Below are positions 1-9,900 of a stretch of DNA of 11,561 nucleotides, one piece after another; within the stretch, counting starts at the first letter, position 1; every line of letters starts with the position of its first letter. Source of the DNA: Chloromonas sp. AAM2 (lineage: Eukaryota > Chlorophyta > Chlorophyceae > Chlamydomonadales > Chlamydomonadaceae); assembly GCA_004335635.1 (NCBI GenBank), contig QAXH01002282.1:1-11561 (forward strand). Direction: 5' to 3'. The notes below the pieces were generated by a model that saw only the letters and a list, made by a program, of their open reading frames with translations, did not search any database and was not told the origin of the DNA. A program made the position numbers and the translations under genes.

Positions 1-141
1 CGGGGCCCTGAGCGCCACCAGCTGGAGGAGGAGGCGTTCCGTGGCGGGCGGAACGGGGGCGGCTGTTTACTTGAGTTCAAGGGAACAGCATCGAGAGCAC
101 AACCCTGAAATGCTGTGTGTTGCTGCATTGTGTGCTCTCAG

Positions 142-717
142 TACTTTGACAAGCCTGGGCGTGTGGACTTCTGGGTGACGATTAGGCAAGACATCAGCTG
201 GGCAGTGGAGCTGCTGCGGCAGAGTAACAGGGCATCTGAGCATGCTAAGAGGTTCCTGGAGGGCGGCAAGTACGAGGACCTGCCATATAGCAGCTATGCG
301 CTCCTCAACTTTTGTGACGGAGATGTAGCACCCAGGAATTCACCAAGCGACCGCATGTTCAAGGTGATTGATTAGCCGAGCTACCTGTTTGTAGGTCCAC
401 TGTACGAGTGCTTTGAGTTCTATTCACAAACACTAATCACACTCATCATGTCAATAGACAGACTCAGCATGTCAGATACTCTTGCTAGCTGCTGTGATGC
501 CGTTTTGTGCTGTGTGTTTGTACCTTTCCTTCAACAACCTGCTGGCCATGGTCAACACATGCTAGAAGGGTCTGCTACTTTCCCAGATTCGTGTGTTGCT
601 CCTGACGCTGGCGTGCTGCAGGTCAACTTTGTACAGGAGTATACACGTGCGGTCGTCTACCTGGGCACACAGCGCCTCTTTGACATCTCTTTGGACACAA
701 CAACAGAAGACGAGTAG
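142..717 (+). CDS. 3' end of an unrecognised multi-exon gene (partial)
   Basis: Two exons are proposed, 142-363 and 622-717, joined in phase 0 to give the last 105 residues. The first follows a CTCTCAG acceptor, begins YFDKPGRVDFW and continues with an amphipathic stretch (DISWAVELLRQSNRASEHAK) and a motif LLNFCDGDVAPRNSPSDR. It reads like real globular protein, with no low complexity. The donor GTGATT at 364 is weak, but the frame hits TAG 9 nt later, so splicing or termination must occur there. The second exon follows CTGCAG and reads VNFVQEYTRAVVYLGTQRLF, ending in an acidic tail DTTTEDE and TAG at 715-717. A GTAGGT overlapping that stop could instead be a donor, so the gene may continue. 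A TGTAA, the usual green-algal polyadenylation signal, lies at 958-962, but the same word also occurs inside introns here. Upstream, bases 1-60 may hold the end of the preceding exon (LEEEAFRGG in one frame), with no clear donor. I do not recognise the family. Coding character is fairly sure, exact joins are not. Confidence 0.5.
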
Positions 718-1097
718 GTCAGTGTTGTGGCTGAGCAGCCAGTGTGAGTAGCTGCGCTCAACCTGATTAGTAACACTTAAACAGTGGGACCCTGAGGATG
801 CAGGCAGATGCAGCGTGATGAGAACTGTCGATTGGCACCTTTAAAGCACAAAGTCTCAAGTATGGGGGTGATGTGGCCCCTGGGGCCCCAGCAGGCCTGC
901 ATATGCGGGATGGCTCCTGTCACTCAGTGCAGGAAGCAAGTCAGACAAAATGCCCCTTGTAATGGGGACTTTAAAAAACAAACGTATTTGTTCAAAAGCA
1001 ATGAAAGCCATGTGAAGCCATGAAAGCCATGTTCCAGCATGCCCGGCATATGTGCTTGCACCCTTCTGAAGGCATCAGCATCATTCCCATTCAACCG
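718..1097. other. Noncoding stretch, probable 3' UTR and spacer
   Basis: No convincing exon is seen. A TGTAA word at 958-962 is a candidate polyadenylation signal about 240 nt after the stop of the upstream gene. Around 1001-1035 the phrase GAAAGCCATG is imperfectly repeated. Short frames here have no protein-like features. Confidence 0.35.
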
Positions 1098-1428
1098 CCT
1101 TATCATAGAAAGGTATACGTTGCATGCTGCTACCTACCCCACCAGACATCCACAGCGTTACTGCCTGGTCGCACGGTCCGGAGAGTTTACGTTTCACAAC
1201 CACAAAGGCCAAAGCGCTATTGATTAATTTTTCATGTCGCCAAGTCTGTGTTTCAAACCTGATGGCACACCACAGCCCAATTACAACCTAGATGTGTTTG
1301 ACTTTGATAGGATGCCTAGAATCGGTGTACCACAGGTGGGCAGGCAGGGCGAGGCACGTGCCCGCATGGGCAATTCTAAGCAATTCAAGTGGGTACAGGC
1401 AAACCAGGATGAATATGTTGCCGTGGTG
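1098..1428 (+). pseudogene. Broken LINE-like endonuclease (EEP) fragment
   Basis: One frame from about 1111 reads GEFTFHNHKGQSAID, then TAA (1225-1227), then FFMSPSLCF and on to about 1428 (KQFKWVQANQDEY). The pattern 'GE.TF...G.S.IDY...S..L' is typical of the C-terminal part of the endonuclease/exonuclease/phosphatase domain of non-LTR retrotransposons. There IDY is followed by a hydrophobic strand, and a conserved Ser-Asp-His lies further on. Here the Tyr codon position is the TAA stop, and I see no SDH, so the copy looks dead or truncated. The trailing KW..... DEY segment resembles the linker after that domain in algal LINEs, from memory only. No reverse transcriptase core (FADD box) was found in the window. 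The alternative is an ordinary exon pair with an intron hiding the TAA, but no GT donor fits well just before it. Confidence 0.45.
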
Positions 1429-1466
1429 CAGCTATGTATAGGTCCATATGCAGCTATGTATAGGTC
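1427..1466 (+). repeat. Short direct repeat, two 18-nt copies
   Basis: The 18-mer TGCAGCTATGTATAGGTC occurs at 1427-1444 and again at 1449-1466, identical and separated by 4 nt. It sits where the retrotransposon-like reading frame loses its protein-like character, so it may mark a small local duplication or an insertion footprint. Confidence 0.75.
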
Positions 1467-1587
1467 AGGTTCAGGTTGGCAGGCAGCAGAGCTGAGACTG
1501 CTGCTGCTGCTTGCTCTGGCTATCTCACCAGTTGCTTGCGTACCATTGCTTGGTGTTTGCTTCCATAGAAATGCACCTGTTTGAGGT

Positions 1588-1790
1588 TTGCCCAGGAGCA
1601 CACTAGAAGAATTGTGCGTTGCCTGCTCCTGCGGTGCGGGAGTGCAGTGCGGGAGTGGGCAGCTGGCCGGCATGTTGGCCTGGCAGGAGGGCCTGGAGCA
1701 GCTTATCGCCGACGGGCATGCGGCCCTAGCCACGCCGCAGACTACAACCCAGCGCCAGCCAAGGAAAAGTCTTGAGCCTGTTCCAGCATG
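1588..1790 (+). pseudogene. Possible continuation of the retroelement-like frame
   Basis: After a TGA at 1582-1584 the same frame as the endonuclease-like fragment reopens for 91 codons. Its first half contains a helix-like stretch, LAGMLAWQEGLEQLIADG. The shared frame and the context suggest decayed retroelement coding sequence. The intervening segment 1429-1584 is leucine-rich because of a CTG run at about 1498-1511, and does not look like protein. It could equally be an unrelated exon. No domain is recognised. Confidence 0.25.
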
Positions 1791-1846
1791 TGAGGGTTCA
1801 GCCTGTGCCTGTTGTGCGTTGTCAAGTGCTGTTTGCTATTTCCCAG

Positions 1847-2108
1847 GCCGCTGCAGATGCTGAGTGGGAACGAACTCATGGCTTGGCGTGATGGCCTGTG
1901 GATGGACAGCAGACGGTGAGCTTGGGCGACTGAGGAGCTGAACTTGGTACATACTGGAGGAATGATATCATTGAGCACACTGCAGTGCAGGTATACTGCT
2001 GCCCTTGGGACACCTTTGAACGATTTGTGTACCGTGTGGCGAGTTGGTGACACAGACTCTTACCGATTCATTTTTACGTTCAGTAGCCTCAACCGCACAG
2101 GGACATGA
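1847..2108 (+). CDS. Two exon-like blocks, unrecognised protein
   Basis: Block one, 1847-1915, follows TTTCCCAG and reads LQMLSGNELMAWRDGLWMDS, ending at a clean GTGAGC donor. Block two starts at 1991 after TGCAGTGCAG and completes the split codon in phase, reading YTAALGTPLNDLCTVWRV then GDTDSYRFIFTFSSLN. It reaches TGA at 2106-2108, or stops earlier at a weak GTAGCC donor at 2083. The matching phase across a 75-nt intron and the protein-like text support coding. I cannot say whether this is a small gene, a TE piece, or the 5' part of the large gene starting at 2940. The string YRFIFTFSSLN faintly recalls a beta-hairpin of kinetochore globular domains, which I do not regard as an identification. 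Confidence 0.35.
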
Positions 2109-2568
2109 AGTCGGATCACGACCATCAATCACACGAGGGTCCTGTTTGAGTTAAAACCACCAACACATGATGTTTCATGTATAGATAGCAACAACCACAT
2201 GAAGGCCATGTATTTGGTCCTGTCCAGTCAGCAATCGCGCGGCTGTATGATCAAGCATGCGTAACCCATTCACACGTTTCACGCCACGACTGTTGCGAGA
2301 CTGAGTTCACAATGTCATGCCAAGGCGATGGGCGCATGCCGCATGTTACATTTTTTGAACGTTGCAATTCGCTTCTGCCATAGCTCCCAATGCCGTGCTA
2401 AATTTTTTTCATGTTCTGCTGCGTTCATCTGCATGTCTTACATCATTGCTGCGTTGTGGAGCTCTTTGTGGTTTGGTAGGGGTTCTGCGGGTACTTGGAT
2501 CCTGTGCTATGTTCAGTGTACAAACGCTTAGCATGGGCAAGTCGTGAACGGTGCCAGAACAGCTGTTA
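2109..2568. other. No supported gene; intron or spacer
   Basis: No exon-like block with credible splice signals on either strand. The stretch is relatively T-rich around 2345-2470, with several short T tracts, consistent with intron or intergenic DNA. Confidence 0.35.
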
Positions 2569-2697
2569 ATGAATTTGGTACGGTTTGTTCCGTGGCGCGG
2601 GTTGTCTTACCCGCAGCTGGACACCACAGCCAAAGCCAGCTGCCCTGTGGGTCGCAGGAATTCCCTACAGTTGCAGGAAGGCACGTGCATGGATCGT
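2569..2697 (+). CDS. Candidate first coding exon of the large gene (weak)
   Basis: This is the only upstream block I found that has an ATG and can join the 2940 exon in phase 0. It reads MNLVRFVPWRGLSYPQL and continues open to a possible donor GTACGG at 2698, giving 43 residues. The donor is poor and two other frames are open across the same bases, with an alternative acceptor at CCCGCAG just before 2612. If it is correct the full product would be 660 residues. The real start may lie elsewhere, including the 1847-2108 blocks. Confidence 0.2.
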
Positions 2698-2939
2698 GTA
2701 CGGTGTCCTTGGATGACTGTTTGCGTACCAGTCACATGAAGGGAGTGTAAGGCCACTAACTTGACCAGGCATCAGGTGAAGGGGATTCCCACATTGTCAG
2801 CGGCCGTTAGTTACCACTGCAGTTCCTGGTTTGGTCACAGCGACCGGATTGCTTCTTGGCTTGCCTCTTCACTGGCGATGGACCAGGGATACATTTGAGT
2901 TGACTTTTACACTGGTTTGGACTGTTTCCGTGTCCACAG

Positions 2940-3963
2940 CAGATTGTTGACAGCGTATTGTTGATTGCGGTTGCGCGGCGATATGGGTCGGCGGGTGATG
3001 TTCTGCTGGACGTACCCCTTAACAGTGAACAGTAAGGGCAACGCACCCCATGGTGGACCTGTTAACCACCAAGAATAGTACGCACGCTCGCGTTCATACG
3101 CACGAGTGGCATGCCTGCCGACCCCACCCGTATTCAGTGATGTCGACTATGCTGCAGCTGATAGATTGCCGTTGCTGAACGTGTGTAGTAGCGAAAGTAA
3201 AGTGGTTGGAGCATGCCTTCGGTGCACTTTTCGACCTGTCGCCCAAATGTCTCAACGCACCTGCTATTTGCTTGGTGAGTTTCCTCGCAGACCTGCCCGC
3301 CCCGTGGCAGGCCAGGTAACCGGCCTGAACTCAGGCAGGCCTGGCCTGGCCTGAATTCAGGCAGGCCTGGCCTGCAGCAGCCAAAACCGGCATTGATCTG
3401 CGCTTTCAACTGGAGAACCTACGGTAGTGGACGCTATTGATATTCTTTTACAATCTCAGCGTGCCTGGCCTGCCGGAGCTGATACGAAGCCGATGTGCGT
3501 GATTACGTGAACGGTTACCTCGACCACGCCAATACCTTTGTGCATCATAGTTATCTATCACTTTACTTTTATCACTATCTGGGCATCATCGGCCATCAGT
3601 ATCAGCATCGTTATGGACATATGGCAGAACACTGCTGACGAGAATTTAGCCTCACTATTTCACGACGACCCGGCTGCAGGTGAGCAACTGGCATCCGAGC
3701 CAATGAGTGCACGATGTTCTGAATAAGACGCACCCTTTAAGGCAGGATACCATCGCAGCATGTTGGGGTCAGGCATTGTACACGAGTGTTGTTGGCATGC
3801 AGGCGACCTGCAATCCTTGTGGCTTTCATGGCAAGCCCCAGAGTCGCCTGCAGTCAACCCCGCTTTAGGCAGTCAATCAGCGTCCCGGATAATCACCACC
3901 CAAGCTCCAATCATGCAGGGTAACAGCACGGAACTGAGCAGTGGCTCTGGCTCAGCAGTGCAG
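2940..3963 (+). other. N-terminal exons 1-5 of the large gene, no known domain
   Basis: The first exon reads IVDSVLLIAVARRYGSAGDV and ends at a good GTAAGG donor. The second continues through ADRLPLLNVCSSESK and CLRCTFRPVAQMSQRTCYLL to a GTGAGT donor. The third is tiny (KTGIDLRFQLENLR). It is needed because without it the second and fourth exons are out of phase. The fourth and fifth give an acidic, aromatic stretch (DIWQNTADENLASLF, then DLQSLWLSWQ), followed by Ser/Thr/Gln-rich text. Acidic segments studded with Leu, Phe and Trp are common in activation domains, but that is only a suggestion. No catalytic motif, signal peptide or membrane helix is evident. Introns are short here (106-182 nt) compared with those further downstream. 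Confidence 0.55.
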
Positions 3964-6900
3964 GTGTGCTCATGAAGGGAATTGTGCATGTCGCCCTGCC
4001 AGGCTGGGAAACGCTGGGGCCAAGGCGCAATGACGTCTTCCAATCCAAAACATGCGACCCGCATGTCCACTGGGCCTGCACAAAGTGTGTGTGGTCAGTG
4101 AGCTACAGTTGATGCTTTGCAAACTACCACCATTTGATGCACTTGACTTCACAGCACAAACTGCACAAGTTTACACAGGCAATTGCAGTGCACGTGAAGA
4201 CCCGCAGCTTGCCCAGTCTGGGAATTTTGTGTTGACACGTCATACTTGGTCACACCTCACCTGATTATTTGCTTTGAGCCGGGCTGGCAGGAGCTGATAG
4301 CATGTGCGCTTCAAATAAATTGCAATTGGCATACATTGTTCAGCGTGTCTCATGCACCATGTCCGGCATGCAGTCCTCAATCACCCACAGCGTGTCGAGC
4401 GCCCCTCCTTCCATCACCCTGCCCTGCAACTCAAGCAGCAGCCCTCTATGTTCGGGGCATAGTGCACCACTGCCAAGGCTTCAAACAGCACCAAACGGTG
4501 GCTGGCAGAGCCTGCTGAGCCACGTGCTAGACGACCCCTCGCCCGCCGCATTGGCGGTGGTCCCTGCCAGTAAGAGGGGCAGGAAACCGAAACCGACGCC
4601 AGGGGGAGCCACAAAGTAGGTGGCGTGTGGGGGGACGGCACAAGTCACGATAGTCACAAACAGGCATCAAGTCTGTAGTTCATTGCATCGCTGAGGGCCT
4701 AGCAGGCGACTGCCGTTGGTTGACCACATGAAGCCTTCAACCCTCAGCATGTTTACAGACACTGTGTTTGGATTTGCATTGAACAGGTAAAAGGCCTAGT
4801 TCACCGATTGACCACTGATGCTTGTCCTAACGGTGTATAGCAGCTTGCCACCAGCCCAAACACGCTGCTGCCAGTACACAAACATGTGTATTTGAATGTT
4901 AGTGCGAATGGTCATCAAATGATGGCTGTGAGGAGGCATGTGCACGGTCGCAGCAATTTGCAGTCCGGTCAGCAGACAGCAGGGTGTGAAGGCTGCAATG
5001 CCAAAGAAGCGTGTCTCTATCTGTTCATACCAGCACAGGGTCTTGACTGAGCAGCAGTTACATCTTTCCTTGGTATCCCGCAGGCCTGTAAGGGACACAA
5101 AGCGTGAGAACACCGTTCTGATCAGGCAGTTGGAGCAGGACTTGACAAACAAACTCAACTTGGTGAGTGGAATAGTGACAGAGGCACACTGTCCGTGTGT
5201 GGCACCTTGGGGAAACCGACGCCAGGGGGAGCCACAAAGTAGGTGGCGTGTGGGGGGTCGGCACACCGCACACAACCAGTCACATCAGGCATCAAGCCTG
5301 GACTGTTTTCCAGCCCCTGAAGCTGTGTTCAGTGCCTGATTGTCTGGGCGCTCTGGGTTTCCACTCTGCTCTCATTACCGTGCTTGCTCTGCCGCCTGTG
5401 TGGAAGCAGCACCAATGGCATAACCAAGACCAGCATCACCAGCTCACATGGCTGGAGACGCAATTCCTTGGCTGTTTTGTTGGCAAATACATGCAGCGCT
5501 TGCATGTTGCGTCAACAATGGTGGGAAAGGGTATGAAGTACGATTTGCTGCAGTGGTGCTGGGGCCTGCTGCTTCCATGTGCTCATTATGCTGGTCAGTG
5601 TTTCCACTCAACTCACGTGGGTTGTGCTGGCGATGACGGTCGCTGACCGTGTGCTCTGCACTTTGCACTGTACTGCACAGATGAAGGAACTCAAGGACAA
5701 AAATTGTGAGCTCAAGCGCCAGGAGAGGCTGCTTGAGGTGAGGCCATGGTTTGACTGACAGCAGTTGTTGTGCCCTCCTCCCACACAATCAGCTGTGCTT
5801 GGCCCTGTCGCACACGCCAGAAGCCCTCAGACGGGTGCACACCAAGCTCTTGGCTCCACTGTTGAAGTGACTGCACCCGAGTCAGCTCCTCGGACGAGAA
5901 CATGCCCCAGCACAATGCAGCGATAGTCACAGTGATTTGCAGCGGGGTTGGCTTGCTTGTGATGCTACCATGTGTCAATCCCGTACAGTTCTGCCAAGTG
6001 TGACATGATAAGCCATGAGCACCTGCGGTGATTGTCGCGTTGTGGACTGGAAGCGATTGAAAAGGTGTGCTTTATGCACAGATGCCAGCAATGGCTAGGC
6101 TTGAAGCGTTACTGCGTGTGTTGTATGCTGCTGTCCTTGGCAACACTGCTTCCATGGTGAGAGTTGTGGTGACCTGGTGTGTTACCAGCTTGCTGCGCCA
6201 TGGTGTTTGCAGATGTCTGTCAACATCAGTGAGCACAGTATGACACGCCTGGCAGACCCACAGCTGGACACAAACATCAAGGAGGTGCTGCAGGTGTGAG
6301 GTGAACATGGGCTTGTGCTGTTCGGACGACCAAGACGCGGCAGCGTCTTGCAGAAGCCCTGCATATCTTGATGTCTACCTGCATGGTCTCATGCTTGTAC
6401 TGCTTTCGTCAATGTTGCCCATTGGTGCCTTCTGGTGTTCTGCAAACTGGGCTAACCTAAGCACGCGCCGACCAACTCTTGTGTTGTACGTATGCAAGTG
6501 GGTTTTGCGCAAACTAGTAGGGCATCCCCCGTGAGACGTGACGGATTCGTCACCACGCTGCTGTCCTTGTGTCGAAGCCTTGGCGGACAGAGTTTCTCTC
6601 GGTCAATGATCATTGGTTAACTGGACATCCATGCCAACAGCTCATGCAGCGAGCAAATCAAGAAGGGATGGGTGGTAAGGACTGCATGAATATGCACACT
6701 CAACCGCCCTTCAGGCACGGGAATATCCTTGAACGCACTAAAAGCACACTTCCGGTATTATCTTACTCGCCTGCTACCTTGGGTCCTTGGAGCCTACATA
6801 ACAACAACATCAAACTTTTGAACAACAACACTCGCAGCGTTTAGACCTCGGTGATGATCTTTTGCTTGCAATCACGGCTGGGCGGCCCGAGAACAGCCCA

Positions 6901-9900
6901 ACCCTGGCGCTCGACCCGGCACCCATGTTGCCCAGGATTCACTCATCTCAGCGCTTTGCAACCCTTTCATGATTGTGCTGCTGTTGTGAAAAAGGACAGT
7001 TTCGTCAGAAGCGCCAAACTCTTGATGCCATGGCAGCCGCCTTTGCTTCCTTGGCAGCCTTGGCGAGCGTTGATTGCCTGCGTTAACACGTGACAGACAA
7101 CCCGTGAACTGGCCTGGGTGACTTGAGCTGAACGCTGTGACCAGGGTGCACTTGCCATGGCACAGCCTGTTTATAACCATTTACCGTCCTAAGTATGAGA
7201 AATGGAGAAGGCGTCATCAACCCGTTGTATGTGCGCCAAAACCAGTTATATCCTCGCTGCATGTTTCCTGCATGCCCTGTTTTGCAGTCTCTTCGTGGAG
7301 CTTACAATCGCTCCGCCGCTGAGAAGCTGCTGGAAAAGATAGCACGCATTGAGAACCCCAAGTGAGTCCTATCAGCGGGCAGGATGCATTTTGTGCTGTT
7401 CGTACACGCTCCACGCCTGCCTGATGCTTTAAGCAGGATGGGCCACGAGTGCACTGAATAGAAGGTTCTGCAACATCTTGTAGTTGTTGCTGGGTGGACA
7501 AGGCCGCCATGAGATCCGTGTACGCTTAGTATCCTGTTAGCAATGGAAGATGATGTTAGCATCAGCCGTCAGCGTGCTGATCCGAGCGCTGCGTCGGTTC
7601 GCATGCAGGGACTTGACATTTGAGGTGTTCTGCAGCTGTTGGAATGCGCTTGTGATGGAGATGTGCGACTGCCTCATGTCTGACTCCACCGCCACCTCAG
7701 TAGAGGCAAAGCAGGAGGCAGAAAGGCACCTCGAGCTGGTGAGAGACAAAGGAAGGCGACATCACAGGCCTTTGAACATCATCACACGGGATGCAACACT
7801 GTCAGCTGAAAGTGTTGACACCCTGTTGCTAGAAGATTAATGCTCATGCATGTAGAGCGATTGCAGAACACTTGGTTGATCATATTTACCCTCATAGGCA
7901 GCTGCAGCAGTTGCGCAAAGCTCAACAACCAGTAGGTTGCTCCGTTCAGCCCTGGCTCATGTGTGACTTGTGCCACGCAGATCACTCGCAAGACCATTGA
8001 CTTTGCGATGGCTGTATGCGTGCATGATTACTCGATGATCATGCATGCGCGTCACAGGAACCTGGTCACTGGTGAGTCACCAGGGTATGAGCCGCTGTTT
8101 GTGTCATCATGCATGGAGGTGCACTGGTTGCTTGAGGCTGGGGTGGGCTGCAGGGCCGTGCAGCAGGGCGGTCCAGTGCTTGTTGGGTGGGCAGTGGCAG
8201 GTGCAGAAAACAACGGACCCATGGCATACTTGACTGGAAAGGAGGGCGGCATCTGGTTCAATCAGTCACTCCTGCAGTGTTGTTTGTTTACGCTTGTATG
8301 GGGCAGAAAACCGTGATAACCTCTTCATGCCATTAGTGTCACACTGTTGTTCATCTGGTTTCACGAGGCACGACATGTTGCCAGCATGCCAGCAGAGCAT
8401 CAAACTTCCACTGCATGCCGCTGTTCCATGCATGCAAGCAGGAGAAGTTAGGCGTCAAGAGTTATAATGGTTTACCTGATGTAACAAAACAATCAGAGTT
8501 TGGAGGCCCACAAGAATGTCTTGGGGTTAGCCTTTCTTGGGGCCCTTGACTGATGCCCATGAGTTGGGTTGAAAAAAGTCATGCATGACAGGACAAAATA
8601 TCATAAAGAACTCTATCATCTGCAGCACGGTATGCCCACCTATCAGTGTTTTATCCAGAGCCACGAGGCCCAGCTGTCACTTTTATTTAGAGCCATATCT
8701 TGTGGGACGTATCTGCACATGTTGTGCAAGGATGACAAATGATCTTCCGGTTGTGTTGCTTGAGCAGGAGAGTACATGCCCGAGCTGAACATTGACTTTT
8801 GGATCGCTATGGTGGACAAAATGGACCTGTCAGAGGACCAAATAAAGGACATGGTGGGTGGGGTGGGATCTGCTCCAGCGTGGAAGTGCCTGCTATTAAC
8901 CATTGCAATTCGGTTGTAATGGACCCAAACACTTTGGCTAAGACAATAGCTGACAGAGCCAGGCTAACCAACTGTTTGCTACAAAGCGACCAGTGTCTGT
9001 CAGAGGCTGGTCAGTATCCTACTAGTGCTTCCTGAGGTCACACAGCTTACCGCACAGACACGCTGCATCATGTCCGACATGCAGCCCTTGACTGCCCACA
9101 GATATCCATGTGTCCCTTCTTTCTCCAGCCAATTTTGACACTTGAGCAGCCGCCCACCAACTGCGGACTTTGTGTTACCTTGCATGCCTTTTGCGCTGAA
9201 CGGTGCGGTACTGCAGCCGTAAACGCGCTTTAACTCATGTGGATGTTTTGCGTTTCAGGTATATGCTTACGACTTGTTTGCCGATGACATGGAGCAGAAC
9301 ATCAAGGATCGTGCGGCCATCAAGGAGGAGTTGGCAGCGGCGGTGGCGCAGTGAGTACAGGCAGCCTGAGGGGTGGTCTGGTTGAAGTCTGAAGAGGGTT
9401 GTGACAGGCGGTGGCGAGCTGGCGTGATCGTGTGACGCCCGCTCCTGCAATGGCTGAAATCAGGTTGTTGCAAAAGGGGTTGATGCTGTCAGAGCATTGG
9501 GTTCAAGGCCTCTGAACAATGTGGCATGCCAGAGAGTGTGTTGAGGGGAGCCAGAGGACGAGCGCTTGGCACAGGCGGAAATGTCGCGGGGACTCTGACG
9601 GTGCCGGGAAAAGGGGACGAGTGAGGAGAGGAGTAGGGGCAGCTACTCTTTTGAGGGCTTAATCTTGGTAGGGCAGGTCTGGCGGCCATGCACAGACTGC
9701 TGGAGTTTGATGTGGCAGCACTGGTTGGTGAGCTGCACAGCCGCAGGCCAGTAGTGGGGCAAGGAGGATACACGCACACGGGTCTTGCACATACAATTGA
9801 GGCAACATGTCTTGGTTTGTTGTTTTGTTCCTGCAGGCAAGAGGAGTTGCGTGTGCTCCATCAAGGGGTCTGCGATCCGCATGCCTCAAACGTGCGCACG

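Noticed and set aside
1225..1227. In-frame TAA as evidence for a reassigned genetic code
   Set aside because: Some green algae read TAA as Gln, but the main gene ends normally at TAG and the other exons avoid in-frame stops. A dead retroelement copy explains a single TAA better.
1281..1733. Reverse-strand open frame of 150 codons
   Set aside because: Ser-, Ala- and Cys-rich text is the antisense shadow of the forward retroelement-like frame and a CTG run.
1991..2108. Kinetochore Spc25-like globular domain
   Set aside because: Only a short string (YRFIFTF) resembles it. The expected coiled coil before and the C-terminal part after are not found.
2818..2939. Exon reading SWFGHSDRIASWLASSL after CACTGCAG
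   Set aside because: It looks coding, but no GT donor occurs before its TGA and it cannot be joined to the 2940 exon. Kept only as a possibility.
5182..5238. New cassette exon made by the duplicated donor
   Set aside because: The 57-nt block is phase 0 at both ends and fits between exons 7 and 8 on paper, but the intron before it would be only 19 nt, too short to splice.
4796..5275. Reverse-strand open frame of 159 codons
   Set aside because: It overlaps exon 7 on the opposite strand, has no splice or start context, and its text (Cys- and His-rich without spacing pattern) is not protein-like.
6344..6385. Extra 42-nt exon in the long intron (RLAEALHILM)
   Set aside because: Phase fits, but the GTCTCA donor is poor and the block is too short to judge without transcripts.
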